64,000 nucleotides of DNA from an uncultured Vampirovibrio sp. (GCA_910579975.1 CAJTWU010000002.1:1-64000), one strand, 5' to 3'; counted from the stretch's first letter, positions 7,718 through 16,847 are shown. Made by a program: numbers and translations. Notes: generated from the letters alone by a model not told the origin.

Positions 7718-8352
7718 ACGATATTATTATTTCACCATCAATTCTATCCGCTGATTTTATGAACCTTGAGACAGAAATCAAGGCTGTAGAAGAAGCTGGA
7801 GCAAAATGGGTTCATATTGATGTAATGGACGGACATTTTGTCCCAAATATTTCTATCGGAGTTCCCGTAGTCAAATCCATACGCAAAAAAACGACTATGT
7901 TTTTAGACACCCATTTGATGATTGAAAACCCTGAAAAATATGTTGAAGCATTTGCCTCTGCTGGTTCTGATTTAATAACTTTTCATCTTGAAGCAGTAGC
8001 AAACCCTAAAAAAGTTATTGATTTAATTAAATCCTTTGGCAAAAAAGCTGGTATTTCAATCAAGCCAAAAACAGAAGCAAAAGAAATTTTTCCTTACCTT
8101 AACGATATTGATTTAGTTCTTATAATGACCGTAGAACCAGGTTTTGGCGGACAAGAATTTATGCATGATTGTGCAATGAAAATTCCCGTAATTAAAGAAA
8201 ATGCGCCTGAGAACTTAATTATTCAGGTTGATGGCGGTATTAATAATTTAACAGCAAAAATCTGCACCTCATTAGGTGCAAATTCTCTTGTGGCAGGAAG
8301 CTATATTTACGGCAGTAAAGATTATAAAAACGCGATTATTAGCCTCTCCTAA
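7714..8352 (+). CDS. rpe: Ribulose-phosphate 3-epimerase
   Basis: Interconverts ribulose-5-phosphate and xylulose-5-phosphate in the pentose phosphate pathway. A TIM-barrel protein of 212 residues with catalytic/metal residues His34, Asp36, His67 and Asp173 in the expected contexts (HIDVMDGHFVPN, DTHLM, QVDGGIN). The phosphate-binding loop is EPGFGGQ (canonical NPGFGGQ). It overlaps the AbrB-like gene by 4 bp. Its last 14 bp overlap a small convergent gene. Confidence 0.95.
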   Translation: MNDIIISPSILSADFMNLETEIKAVEEAGAKWVHIDVMDGHFVPNISIGVPVVKSIRKKTTMFLDTHLMIENPEKYVEAFASAGSDLITFHLEAVANPKKVIDLIKSFGKKAGISIKPKTEAKEIFPYLNDIDLVLIMTVEPGFGGQEFMHDCAMKIPVIKENAPENLIIQVDGGINNLTAKICTSLGANSLVAGSYIYGSKDYKNAIISLS

Positions 8353-8536
8353 CAACGTGTGTAATTTGTTCACCGTAGCTATTCATGCTTCCATTGGTTT
8401 CTTCAATTGTATAAGTAACTTCGCTATCAGAAGCTTTTTCTTTTTCAGCAAACTCAATTGCTTTATCTAAATCCTTGAATTCTCCGGCTAACTCCGGATC
8501 AAAATAATGTGGTTTATCGATATAAACTTGATACAT
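8339..8536 (-). CDS. Small hypothetical protein (65 aa)
   Basis: The start is ATG 8536 with AAGGAG 6 nt upstream; the longer frame to 8572 lacks this. It begins MYQVYIDKPHYFDPEL and looks like a small alpha/beta protein with an acidic helix (DKAIEFAEKEKA). No family recognised. It follows the HNH gene by 10 nt on the same strand, so the two are probably one operon. Its 3' end overlaps rpe. Confidence 0.6.
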   Translation of the reverse strand: MYQVYIDKPHYFDPELAGEFKDLDKAIEFAEKEKASDSEVTYTIEETNGSMNSYGEQITHVVRRG

Positions 8537-8546
8537 AATCTTCTCC

Positions 8547-9674
8547 TTATTTATCAATAATTCTAAACACACTACCTAATTTTTGCAAGTATGCCATTTC
8601 ATGAATTTGTTTATTGGTTAAACGTAAGCTATCTGTATTAAGCTCTATAGCAGTATTTGTTTCCTCTGATACAACCTTTTTAATTTTTTCAGGATAATAA
8701 CCCCTTCCTGAAAAAGGACTTTTTTTATCATGAATTTCTTTTATTACTTCATTCATATAATTTTGAAGATTTGCTGCAAAATCAATTTGCGGATTGAGCA
8801 TTATATATTCCCAGAGCGGCATTGAACTTCTTGAATTATTAAATTGAGCAGAAACAAGCACCAGATTAGACAAACTACTGCCGCCGCCACGTGAATGAGG
8901 TTTAACATGTTCCACTGATGCAACTGCTGAACTTATCAATCTCTTTGCAATCTGTAGATGAGGTCTTTTTGAATATGAAACAATAAAAGCATCCAAATCA
9001 TTTGAAGAAGCTGGCAGCCCATACCATTTACGATAAATTTTAATAATTTGAACTAAATCTCTACCCTTTGCTTTGATAGCTTTTATTTTTTCAAGAGGTT
9101 CTTTACGCCCGAAAGTTCCATTTTCCATTTTTGTTAGAGCTTCATTTCTCACTGCGATTACCTGTTCACGTACAGGTTCAGAAAGAGTTGGAAGCAATTT
9201 ATTTGTACTATTCAAGACATCAAACTGTCTTAATTTTAATCTTTCTAAAGATTTTGGAGCTAACTCCAATAAAATATCCTGAAAATCACGTTTATTCTTA
9301 TGTGAAGAAGCTTTAAAAATATCAAAAACAATACTCTCAATCTCATGCATATACCCTTGAAGGTGCTGTAAAAGATTTATTGCTGATTGAGCGTTAGGAC
9401 GTTTTTCAAGTTTTTCATATATTGTTTTTGCCTTTGATTTGCTAATCATTGGAAGTCCGGTATATGCACATTTGAACCTGTCGGCAAAACCTAACAGAAA
9501 TTCCATATCAGGTTTAGCGCCAAATGATACATTACAAAAACTAGCATAATAAGCACTCGGCACTGCCGAGCACTCGGCATAATTTGTTCGGATTGTCGGT
9601 TCTTCTTTCTGCAAATTATTAACAACCGGCCTGTAATTATTAATTTGTGAAGTCTGGTTAAACGATACTTTCAT
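8547..9674 (-). CDS. HNH-motif protein with N-terminal tag
   Basis: 375 residues. An HNH nuclease-type motif lies at 255-280: Glu255-His256, P-H-S-R-G-G-G, S-N-L and Asn279/280. A KCAYTGLPM stretch (68-76) resembles half of a zinc knuckle, but I see no second CxxC. The middle is helical. The N-terminus MKVSFNQTSQ is followed by NVSFGAKPD (48-56), a late version of the F-[KG]-A/G tag found elsewhere here. HNH proteins include DNases and restriction enzymes; no methylase or phage genes are adjacent, so the substrate is unknown. Confidence 0.75.
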   Translation of the reverse strand: MKVSFNQTSQINNYRPVVNNLQKEEPTIRTNYAECSAVPSAYYASFCNVSFGAKPDMEFLLGFADRFKCAYTGLPMISKSKAKTIYEKLEKRPNAQSAINLLQHLQGYMHEIESIVFDIFKASSHKNKRDFQDILLELAPKSLERLKLRQFDVLNSTNKLLPTLSEPVREQVIAVRNEALTKMENGTFGRKEPLEKIKAIKAKGRDLVQIIKIYRKWYGLPASSNDLDAFIVSYSKRPHLQIAKRLISSAVASVEHVKPHSRGGGSSLSNLVLVSAQFNNSRSSMPLWEYIMLNPQIDFAANLQNYMNEVIKEIHDKKSPFSGRGYYPEKIKKVVSEETNTAIELNTDSLRLTNKQIHEMAYLQKLGSVFRIIDK

Positions 9675-9765
9675 ATTTTCTTGTTTTTATCTATGATAAT
9701 AAATCAAACACATATGAGTCAAATTTTTGAACAGATAAAAAATAAATTGTTACATTTCTTATAAG

Positions 9766-9788
9766 ATTATTGTATAATATACAATAAT
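9766..9788. promoter_or_regulatory. Palindrome overlapping the -10 of the M16 gene
   Basis: ATTATTGTAT (9766-9775) and ATACAATAAT (9779-9788) are a perfect 10-bp inverted repeat with a 3-nt centre. TATAAT (9773-9778) lies inside it. This is a plausible repressor operator for the gene at 9800. Confidence 0.45.
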
Positions 9789-9799
9789 AAGAGGTATTT

Positions 9800-11128
9800 A
9801 TGAGAGAAACATCAGTAAAGTATCCATTTCTAACAAGAGATGTAAAGATTTATGAACAAGATAACGGTCATAAGATTGTGCTAGCCTATAAAGAAGGCGG
9901 TATGGTTAACATATCCAGCTGGGTTAAAACAGGTTCAATTAATGAGAATGCCAAAAATAACGGTATTTCACATTTCCTTGAACATTTAATGTTCAAAGGT
10001 ACACATAAACATAAAGCCGGTGAATTTGACCATATTCTTGAGGCAAGGGGAGCAATTGTTAATGCTGCAACCTGGAAAGATTATACTTTTTATTATGTAA
10101 CACTACCAAAAGGCGAAAATAATGAAAACTTTAATCTTGCAATAGAATTACATGCTGATATGATGACTGACCCTGTAATTCCTGATTACGAAATGGGTGC
10201 ACCTTTTGATGTAAACGACAAAAATGTTACCGACAAACGCGAAAGACATGTTGTTATAGAAGAAATTCGCATGCGTAAAGACCAACCTTGGACAAAGGTT
10301 TATAACAGTACAAATCACGCAATGTACACCTCTCATCCATACAAAAGAGATGTAATTGGTACACCTGAAATAATTTCTCAAGTTTCACAAGAAGAAATTA
10401 TGGATTATTACAGAACGTTCTACTCTCCAAAAAATGTTACAACAATTGTTGTGGGTGAATTTGACTTTAATGAAGTTTTAGAAAAAGTTAAAAAAGAATT
10501 TAACTGGGGCGAAAGACCTGAACCTCCAAAAAGAAATATTCAGCCTGATAAACCTGTTCAAGAAACTGTTTATATTGAAAATAAGGCTAATATTAATTCT
10601 TCATTTATGATGTTTGGTTACCTTGGTGTTCCAGCATGTGATTTAAAAAACCTCATTGCATTAGAAATGCTATCAATAATCTTGGGTGAAGGAACGAGTT
10701 CAAGATTATACGTAAATCTTGTAGAAAATATGGATGAGAATATTTTCAATATGATTAATGCTGAAAATTACGCATTTCGTGATGGAAGTAATTTCTTTGT
10801 ACAAGCTAACTTTAATCCTCAATATAAAGAAAAAGCTATTGAACTTGTTAAACAGGAAATTGAAAAACTTAAAGAAAATATTACTGAAAGAGAATTAAAT
10901 AAAGCTAAAAAGAAACTTAAATCAAATTTTGCTTGTGAAGTTGAAACGGTTTCTGAAATTGGTGATACTATTGGTTATTATATGACTGTGTGTGATGATT
11001 TAGCACTAGCAGAAAAATATATTCCAATATGTAATGCTATTACTGCAGAAGATTTGAAAGAAACGGCAAAAAAATACTTAAATATTAACAATGCGGTTAT
11101 TTCAGTTTTAGCACCGGAGGTTGAATAA
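9800..11128 (+). CDS. M16 family zinc peptidase (single-domain, no signal peptide)
   Basis: 442 residues with the inverted zinc motif HFLEH (58-62) and downstream acidic residues VVIEEI (151-156) as the third ligand region. It is a processing-peptidase-like half-enzyme: an M16 catalytic domain followed by an M16_C domain. Compared with its exported paralogue at 42691-45261 ('VKTGSINEN..NNG.SHFLEHL.FKGT' is shared), it has an insert around 131-150 (EMGAPFDVNDKN) and lacks a signal peptide. The ribosome binding site is AGAGG. Activity on peptides is expected; its natural substrate is unknown. Confidence 0.9.
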   Translation: MRETSVKYPFLTRDVKIYEQDNGHKIVLAYKEGGMVNISSWVKTGSINENAKNNGISHFLEHLMFKGTHKHKAGEFDHILEARGAIVNAATWKDYTFYYVTLPKGENNENFNLAIELHADMMTDPVIPDYEMGAPFDVNDKNVTDKRERHVVIEEIRMRKDQPWTKVYNSTNHAMYTSHPYKRDVIGTPEIISQVSQEEIMDYYRTFYSPKNVTTIVVGEFDFNEVLEKVKKEFNWGERPEPPKRNIQPDKPVQETVYIENKANINSSFMMFGYLGVPACDLKNLIALEMLSIILGEGTSSRLYVNLVENMDENIFNMINAENYAFRDGSNFFVQANFNPQYKEKAIELVKQEIEKLKENITERELNKAKKKLKSNFACEVETVSEIGDTIGYYMTVCDDLALAEKYIPICNAITAEDLKETAKKYLNINNAVISVLAPEVE

Positions 11129-11185
11129 CCTTATAAAAACTGTTATAATAAATAGGTAATCCTAATCATCTGTGAGGCTTTAATT

Positions 11186-11428
11186 ATGGAAAAATATTGT
11201 CTCTTTATTGTGTGTTTATTGGTTTCTTGTTTATTATTTTCCGGATGCGATGCAAAACAAGCTAAATCTCCAATTAATTATCAACGCCGGCTGGAAAAAT
11301 ACTTACCGTCCGAACCTGTTAAACCTATGGGAAGTATTGATTTAAGCGATGGACCTAAAACAAGATATGATGCAAAATTCGGTCCTAAAGATTTGAATTT
11401 TGATATAAAATTAAATACAAAGTACTAA
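11186..11428 (+). CDS. Small predicted lipoprotein (80 aa)
   Basis: A hydrophobic N-terminus ends in a lipobox L-F-S-G-C (Cys21), so Lgt/LspA processing is expected. The mature part is short, polar and proline-containing (PSEPVKPMGSIDLSDGPKTRYDAKFGPKDL). No family recognised. One base separates it from the next gene, so the two are co-transcribed, possibly with the upstream M16 gene. Confidence 0.7.
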   Translation: MEKYCLFIVCLLVSCLLFSGCDAKQAKSPINYQRRLEKYLPSEPVKPMGSIDLSDGPKTRYDAKFGPKDLNFDIKLNTKY

Positions 11429-11429
11429 T

Positions 11430-11777
11430 ATGGATGATTTAAACAATAAAAAATTTGTAGGAAGATTAATTTATGCCGTTCTAACAGAAAGAAAAAATGT
11501 TAGAGAGGCAATAAAACTTTTTCCCGAAACAAAAGATAAAAACATAGAATGCGCATACCATGCCCTTGTTCATTATGCTGCTGATGAAGAAATGCGTTAT
11601 ATGGATATTGAATACAAAGAAGCTCAAGATGATTACTTAGAATTTATTGCTCAGACACTAAGTGCCGGACAAAATTTACCTAAAAATATTATTGAAGAGT
11701 ATAAGCCTTACTACAAAGGTATCGCGCGCCCATGGCAAGGATTTTGGAAAGAGTTTTTGAGATTTATTAACATATAA
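11430..11777 (+). CDS. Hypothetical helical protein (115 aa)
   Basis: A soluble, acidic, helical protein starting MDDLNNKKFVGRLIYAVL, with an aromatic C-terminus (YYKGIARPWQGFWKEFLRF). No signal peptide or membrane segment. It directly follows the small lipoprotein gene. I do not recognise its family. Confidence 0.6.
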   Translation: MDDLNNKKFVGRLIYAVLTERKNVREAIKLFPETKDKNIECAYHALVHYAADEEMRYMDIEYKEAQDDYLEFIAQTLSAGQNLPKNIIEEYKPYYKGIARPWQGFWKEFLRFINI

Positions 11778-11825
11778 TTTTCATGTTATAATCATCTTAT
11801 CCAACTATTTAAGGAGCAAAGAGAG

Positions 11826-13277
11826 ATGAAAATATTATTTGCCGCATCAGAAGTTGCACCATTTTCTAAAGCAGGCGGGTTATCCGATGTTGTAGGAAGT
11901 TTGCCTAAAGCACTTGAAAAAGGAGTAAATGAAAAAGCTGAAATAGCTATTTTCACACCATTACATGGTTGTATTGATCTAAAAAAATGGAACATTAAAG
12001 AACTTGAAAACTCCGAAATATGGATAACTTTTGGTTCATCCCCGCAAAAATTCAAACTCTTTATGACAAAACTTCCAGACACTAATATTAACGTATTTTT
12101 TGTTCAAAATGACTGGTATTTTTCTTGTTTTCAGGAAGTTTATCCAAAATGGCTTGATACAAGATATGAGCACGAAAGATATGTTGCTTTTTCTCTTGCA
12201 ACTTTAGAATACGCTAAACAACTGAACTTCAAAGCTGATATTATCCACTCAAACGATTGGCATACAGCAATGATACCTTTATACATCAAAGCAAATTATA
12301 AATTTGATGAATTCTGGGCAAATACTAAAAATGTTTTTGAAATCCATAATCTTGCTTATCAGGGAATTTGGTTTGAAGACATCTTAGACTTTGCCAACAT
12401 GAGAAAAGATATTGTGTTTAATGAATGGGGCTGTGAACATTACGGACACGTAAACTGGATGAAAGGTGCAATAAATTACGCAGATAAAGTTGTGGTTGTT
12501 TCACCAAAATACGCAGAGGAAATTTTAGGTTCAGAATTTGGCGAAGGAATGGATTACACTCTTCGCGGTCATAAGGATAAAATAACAGGGATTTTGAATG
12601 GTATTGATTATGATGTATTCAACCCAAAAACAGATAAATCATTAGTTAAAAACTTTGATATAAAAACTCTTAAAAACAAAGAAGAAAACAAACGCGCTAT
12701 CTTAAAAGAATTTGGGCTTGAATATAATCCTGAAAGACCTTTAATCGCACTTATTTCAAGACTTGTTGACCAAAAAGGTTTGGATTTAATCCGCGAAGTA
12801 GAAAACGATTTAAAACACCTTAATGCTGATTTTATTTTCTTGGGTTCAGGCGATAAAAACTATGAAAATCTCTTCATTTGGTTATCAAATAACACACCAA
12901 ATATCAGAACTTATATCGGTTACAGAGGCGACCTTGCTAATTTGATTTATGCCGGTTCTGATTTCTTCCTAATGCCGTCCAAATTTGAACCTTGCGGACT
13001 TTCACAATTAATCGCAATGCGCTATGGTTCATTACCTATTGTTCGAGCAACAGGAGGATTAGAAAATACTGTTGTCGGCTATCCTTTAAATGACTCAACA
13101 GGGTTCAAGTTCTGGGGTTATGACGGCTGGGCGATGAAAGATGCAATCTGCTGCGCATTAGAAGTTTATAAAGACAAATATACATTTAATGCAATGCGTG
13201 AAAGTGCCATGAAAGCTGACTTTAGCTGGAAAGAAAGTGCTAAAAAATATTTAGATATGTACAGGTCATTATTATGA
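11826..13277 (+). CDS. glgA: Glycogen (starch) synthase
   Basis: GT5 retaining glucosyltransferase elongating alpha-1,4-glucan from ADP-glucose. 483 residues. The K-A-G-G-L motif (15-19) binds ADP-glucose. The GT-B C-terminal half carries 'PSKFEPCGLSQLIAMRYGSLPIVRATGGLENTV', with the catalytic Glu and loop of the family. A GGAGC ribosome binding site is present. The next gene overlaps its stop by 4 bp. It indicates carbon storage as glycogen; no glgC or glgB is nearby. Confidence 0.96.
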   Translation: MKILFAASEVAPFSKAGGLSDVVGSLPKALEKGVNEKAEIAIFTPLHGCIDLKKWNIKELENSEIWITFGSSPQKFKLFMTKLPDTNINVFFVQNDWYFSCFQEVYPKWLDTRYEHERYVAFSLATLEYAKQLNFKADIIHSNDWHTAMIPLYIKANYKFDEFWANTKNVFEIHNLAYQGIWFEDILDFANMRKDIVFNEWGCEHYGHVNWMKGAINYADKVVVVSPKYAEEILGSEFGEGMDYTLRGHKDKITGILNGIDYDVFNPKTDKSLVKNFDIKTLKNKEENKRAILKEFGLEYNPERPLIALISRLVDQKGLDLIREVENDLKHLNADFIFLGSGDKNYENLFIWLSNNTPNIRTYIGYRGDLANLIYAGSDFFLMPSKFEPCGLSQLIAMRYGSLPIVRATGGLENTVVGYPLNDSTGFKFWGYDGWAMKDAICCALEVYKDKYTFNAMRESAMKADFSWKESAKKYLDMYRSLL

Positions 13278-13636
13278 AAGATTTAAAAATACATTATTCA
13301 CTGCTTCCCGCATTTCAAACAGACGACCCTGTAAGAGATGCAATTTTAACAGGAGTAAAAGTTACCGGCATAACAATTACACTTGAAGATAAGATTGTTG
13401 CCCAGTATCCGATTTTTATTACAAATGATATGCATTACGATAATCTCAAACTTTATCTTGAAGAAATCGCAAATAAACTTTTGCCGCTAGTTAAAGAAAA
13501 ACTCGACAATAATGAGCAGTTTGAAGTAAAAGACTTAATGGGGGTAAAAGAGAGTAAATGCAATGGAGGTTGCAACAATTGCGGAGGATGTCACCCCACC
13601 CCAACCCTCCCCATCCAGGGAGGGAGTGAAGCTTGA
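13274..13636 (+). CDS. Hypothetical protein with Cys cluster and repeat-encoded tail
   Basis: 120 residues, overlapping glgA by 4 bp. Residues 1-92 form an alpha/beta domain of unknown function. Residues 96-106 have four Cys (CNGGCNNCGGC), a possible metal site. The last ~14 residues (HPTPTLPIQGGSEA) are encoded by a 20-bp palindromic repeat (13605-13624) that recurs between genes at 34951-34970, so this tail looks like a recent read-through into a repeat rather than a conserved part. Confidence 0.6.
   Translation: MKDLKIHYSLLPAFQTDDPVRDAILTGVKVTGITITLEDKIVAQYPIFITNDMHYDNLKLYLEEIANKLLPLVKEKLDNNEQFEVKDLMGVKESKCNGGCNNCGGCHPTPTLPIQGGSEA
13605..13624. repeat. 20-bp REP-like palindrome, copy 1 (inside CDS)
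   Basis: CCCTCCC-CATCCA-GGGAGGG, the exact reverse complement of 34951-34970. It encodes part of the previous protein's tail. Its GGGAGG half is the ribosome binding site for the TTG at 13633. Confidence 0.85.
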
Positions 13637-14409
13637 ATCTGTTAGTAATCGGTAAACCTCAAGAAAATCTTTTTTGTGACTCAAAGCTTTTAAATAAACT
13701 CTATACTGCAGCTTTTGAACCGCTTGAGGATATTCCTAATATTGAATTTGAGAGTTTTGAAGAACTAGCCCAAAAAGCAAAAGCGCTTAAAATTGACATT
13801 ACAATTACTGCAGATAAAGACTTAATTCAAGCTGGAATTACAGATATTTTAAAGAAAAATCTTGTAAATATTATAGCAGTTAATAAAAAGTGGTCTAATC
13901 TTGAAACTTCACGACTTGTTGCCAAACAACTTGCAAGCTATTATTCAATCAATATTCCTGAAACTCTAAAAGCACCGCTTTCATTTCCCGTAATTATTAA
14001 AACAGATAAGCCAAAGGGTAATTATATTGTTAATTCTATGCAAGATTTAGTAAATAAAATGGAAACATTAAAAGGCGAAAAAACCTTTCTGGAAGAATAC
14101 CTTGAAGGTGAAATTTACAGTTTAACTTCTCTATGGGATGGAAAAAACCTTCTTTCGTTTCCAATTGAAAACCTTACCGAAGTACAGCACGACCGGTTAG
14201 AACTTTATAAAACAAAATTAAATTTTATGCTATCAGATGAAAAAGCAGATTTTGTAGGATTTTTTACCTCAAAACTTCTCTGGACAAAAAACGATTGGTA
14301 TCTTTTAGAATACAAAATGCGATTGGATAAAAATGCACAAATTAAAGGTGATTTGCTTTATATTCTTAACTCTGCTCTGTATCAAAAATTGAATGAAATT
14401 CAGGTATAG
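13633..14409 (+). CDS. ATP-grasp-like protein (distant PurD/biotin-carboxylase type)
   Basis: 258 residues from a TTG that overlaps the preceding stop (TTGA), with GGGAGGGAG as ribosome binding site, contributed by the palindromic repeat. 'FPVIIKTDKPKGNYIVNSMQDLVNKM' and 'FLEEYLEGEIYSLTSLWDG' resemble the ATP-binding strands of ATP-grasp ligases, and 'MNLLVIGKPQENL' resembles a PurD-type N-terminus. It is shorter than PurD and the C-terminal catalytic part is degenerate, so it may have another substrate. It ends convergently inside csaB (44-bp overlap). Confidence 0.5.
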   Translation: MNLLVIGKPQENLFCDSKLLNKLYTAAFEPLEDIPNIEFESFEELAQKAKALKIDITITADKDLIQAGITDILKKNLVNIIAVNKKWSNLETSRLVAKQLASYYSINIPETLKAPLSFPVIIKTDKPKGNYIVNSMQDLVNKMETLKGEKTFLEEYLEGEIYSLTSLWDGKNLLSFPIENLTEVQHDRLELYKTKLNFMLSDEKADFVGFFTSKLLWTKNDWYLLEYKMRLDKNAQIKGDLLYILNSALYQKLNEIQV

Positions 14410-15304
14410 TATAGCTGCCGGTAGTTTCAAATCCCTCTTTCAAACCTTCTCCATTCAACTCAACAAGAGGAAAACCAAGGGTTTTAGCCAGAGTTTCGAC
14501 TTTTACATCATAATTTATCCCAAGAACATTAACTCCCGCTTTTGCAGCAATTAAACAGGCATGAAAACGCATAGCAACCAGATATTTGAGAGACGAAATT
14601 TCATCAATTACCTCATCTACAGTCAGATTTTTAAGGATTTTTCCCTCTATTTTTTCTAATACAGGTAAATCCATACTATCTTGTAAAGATAATAATTTAA
14701 TCTCCTCATCAGGAAAACGGGTTTTAATTTCATTAACCAAATTTTCAACAAACTCATTTGTTAAAGTAGGAAAACTTCTTAATTGCAGCCCGATACCTCT
14801 TTTTTCTTTTTGAGGAACTTCAATACCAAAAACAGGGTCAGACACTAAAATCGAGTCAATTCCCATGCCGGATAACAGCTCTTTGGATTTTTCATCGCGA
14901 ACAGTTATTTTATGACATTTTCTTAGAACAAATTTTGTTAAAAATTTACCGATTTTTGTTCTAAACGGAGTAAATCCCTGAGCAAAAATAACAACTTTTT
15001 TTCTGAAAAACAAAGCGGTCATTATTATTCCAAGATAATAAACAAGACTTTTTAAACTCGTAACATCTTGTAAAAGGCTCCCGCCGCCTGAAATCAAAAC
15101 ATCAGACTTCATAATCGGTTTAATAAAACCAAACATGCCTACAGCTTCCACATCATATAATTTCGCCGTTTTTTCGGGATTAGAAGATATCAAAGTAATT
15201 TTTTCTGCACCGTTTTTTTTAAGATTTTGGGTCAAAACACGTGCAATAGCCTCGTCGCCAAAGTTATTAAAACCGATATAACCTGAAACGACATACTTTG
15301 TCAT
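14366..15304 (-). CDS. csaB: Polysaccharide pyruvyl transferase (CsaB family)
   Basis: 312 residues with 'SGYIGFNNFGDEAIA' at the N-terminus, 'LISGGGSLLQDVTSLKSLVYYLG' near residue 70, and 'AMRFHACLIAAKAGVNVLGINYDVKV' near the C-terminus, all hallmarks of the family. CsaB adds pyruvyl groups to cell-wall polysaccharide, anchoring SLH-domain S-layer or envelope proteins; it is typical of Cyanobacteria, Bacillus and Thermus-like envelopes. It follows kdgK with a 1-nt overlap. Confidence 0.88.
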   Translation of the reverse strand: MTKYVVSGYIGFNNFGDEAIARVLTQNLKKNGAEKITLISSNPEKTAKLYDVEAVGMFGFIKPIMKSDVLISGGGSLLQDVTSLKSLVYYLGIIMTALFFRKKVVIFAQGFTPFRTKIGKFLTKFVLRKCHKITVRDEKSKELLSGMGIDSILVSDPVFGIEVPQKEKRGIGLQLRSFPTLTNEFVENLVNEIKTRFPDEEIKLLSLQDSMDLPVLEKIEGKILKNLTVDEVIDEISSLKYLVAMRFHACLIAAKAGVNVLGINYDVKVETLAKTLGFPLVELNGEGLKEGFETTGSYTIPEFHSIFDTEQS

Positions 15305-16233
15305 TAAACATTCTCCATTACAGACTCAAAATATGGAATAGATTGAATTGCGCCATAGTTCTGGGTTTGAAGCCCCGAAACAACAGAGGCAAATTTTGCC
15401 GCATCACGAGGAGCATATCCGTTCGTTAAAGCATATAAGAACCCGCCGTTAAACACATCACCTGAAGCAGTTACATCAATTGCTTTCTGTGTATTATAAA
15501 ATTCTGTAAAACTGATATCACCTTTGTAGCCTGTATAATAGCCGTTATCGATATGTGATTTTATAACAACTATTTTTACTCCTTTATCCCAGAAATAATT
15601 CATAACCTTATCAATTGATGTAAATTCATATAATTGAGCAGCATCATTTTTTAAGGATAAGAAAATAATATCCGTAAAATCAATAATTTCTTCAAAATAC
15701 TCTTTTGTATCATCCGAGTTCATAAAACAAGATGTGTAATTCGGGTCATAAGAAGTCATTACATCATTTTCTTTTGCAATTCTGAATGTTTCTCTAACAA
15801 GTTCTCTTGAGCTTGCAGAAAGCGACTGAACAACACCCGTAGAATAAACCAGTTTAAGTTTTTTAATTGATTCTTCATCAATATCATTAATTGAAAGCTT
15901 TGTAGCAGCTGTTTTTCTCTTGTAATAAAGAACTTCTTTTTTATCTAAAGTATGTGAAACAATATACATACCGTTTTGCTCATCATTAGTTTTAATTAAA
16001 GAAGTATCAATTTTTTCTTTTTTAAGTGAAGATAGAATAAATTCACTAAACCCGTCATTACCGACTTTAGTCAAATAAGTAACATTACCGCCCAAACGTG
16101 CAACAGCCACAGCCGTTGTCACTGTATCTCCGCCAAAGTATTTATTCAAAGTGGAAGTATCAGCCAAAGACCCGTTTGCAGAAAGTTCAATAAGGCATTC
16201 ACCTATAATTGCGATATCTATTTTTTGTTCCAT
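15304..16233 (-). CDS. kdgK: PfkB-family sugar kinase, probably 2-keto-3-deoxygluconate kinase
   Basis: 309 residues. The N-terminal 'GGDTVTTAVAVARLGG' and C-terminal 'DVTASGDVFNGGF' (253-263; catalytic base Asp259) are PfkB signatures. Family sequence alone does not fix the substrate. It is placed as KDG kinase because it overlaps eda by 16 bp in the same direction, making KDPG for the aldolase. The pair suggests catabolism of uronates or other sugar acids. Confidence 0.82.
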   Translation of the reverse strand: MEQKIDIAIIGECLIELSANGSLADTSTLNKYFGGDTVTTAVAVARLGGNVTYLTKVGNDGFSEFILSSLKKEKIDTSLIKTNDEQNGMYIVSHTLDKKEVLYYKRKTAATKLSINDIDEESIKKLKLVYSTGVVQSLSASSRELVRETFRIAKENDVMTSYDPNYTSCFMNSDDTKEYFEEIIDFTDIIFLSLKNDAAQLYEFTSIDKVMNYFWDKGVKIVVIKSHIDNGYYTGYKGDISFTEFYNTQKAIDVTASGDVFNGGFLYALTNGYAPRDAAKFASVVSGLQTQNYGAIQSIPYFESVMENV

Positions 16234-16847
16234 TTTGTAAAGTCCTTAACTTCTGTTAAGATTTCTCTTGTTCTATCAGTAATCTCGTTTGCTGTAAACC
16301 CTTGATAAAAATCACGTCCAACACCTACAGCAACCGCTCCTGCATTTATATATGTAACAATTTCACTTAATTTTATATTACCTGTCGGCATAAGATTTAA
16401 GAAAGGCATTTGTCTCAAAATGTTTTCAATATATTGAACCCCGCCCATAGCATCAGCCGGGAAAAGTTTAATCAAAGGTATTCTTGATTTCCAGGCATTA
16501 TAAGCTTCATTAGCAGTTGAAGTCCCGGCAATAAAAGGAATTCTTAAATTCTTAGAAATCTTAACCAAACTCATTTGAAAAATTGGTGAAGCAAAAAGTT
16601 TTGCTCCGTTTTGAATAGCATAATCAGCCTGAGTTGATGTAATAATACCACCTGCACATACGGTCGCATATTTAGAAACTTCATTAATTGCTTCATATAT
16701 TGAAGGGTTTTCAACATTAATTTCTAAAACTCTTATACCACCTTGCACAAGCGCTTTAGCAACTTCAACTGCTCTATCAGCTTCCTTGCATCTGATTATT
16801 GGATAAACTTTGTCTTCAGCTATTGTATTTATATAATTTTCACTCAT
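16218..16847 (-). CDS. eda: KDPG (2-keto-3-deoxy-6-phosphogluconate) aldolase
   Basis: Class I aldolase splitting KDPG into pyruvate and glyceraldehyde-3-phosphate. 209 residues. 'GIRVLEINVENPS' holds the catalytic Glu42; 'IPLIKLFPAD' holds the Schiff-base Lys127; 'PTGNI' is the phosphate loop (PTGGI in most members). It is the first gene of an eda-kdgK-csaB string. An AAAGGA ribosome binding site lies upstream. No edd is nearby, consistent with entry through KDG rather than 6-phosphogluconate. Confidence 0.9.
   Translation of the reverse strand: MSENYINTIAEDKVYPIIRCKEADRAVEVAKALVQGGIRVLEINVENPSIYEAINEVSKYATVCAGGIITSTQADYAIQNGAKLFASPIFQMSLVKISKNLRIPFIAGTSTANEAYNAWKSRIPLIKLFPADAMGGVQYIENILRQMPFLNLMPTGNIKLSEIVTYINAGAVAVGVGRDFYQGFTANEITDRTREILTEVKDFTKWNKK

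Noticed and set aside
8547..9674. Restriction enzyme or phage terminase-associated HNH
   Set aside because: No methyltransferase, terminase, portal or integrase genes in the neighbourhood.
13605..13624. Intrinsic terminator after the Cys-cluster gene
   Set aside because: It lies inside the coding sequence with no T run, and a gene starts immediately after it.
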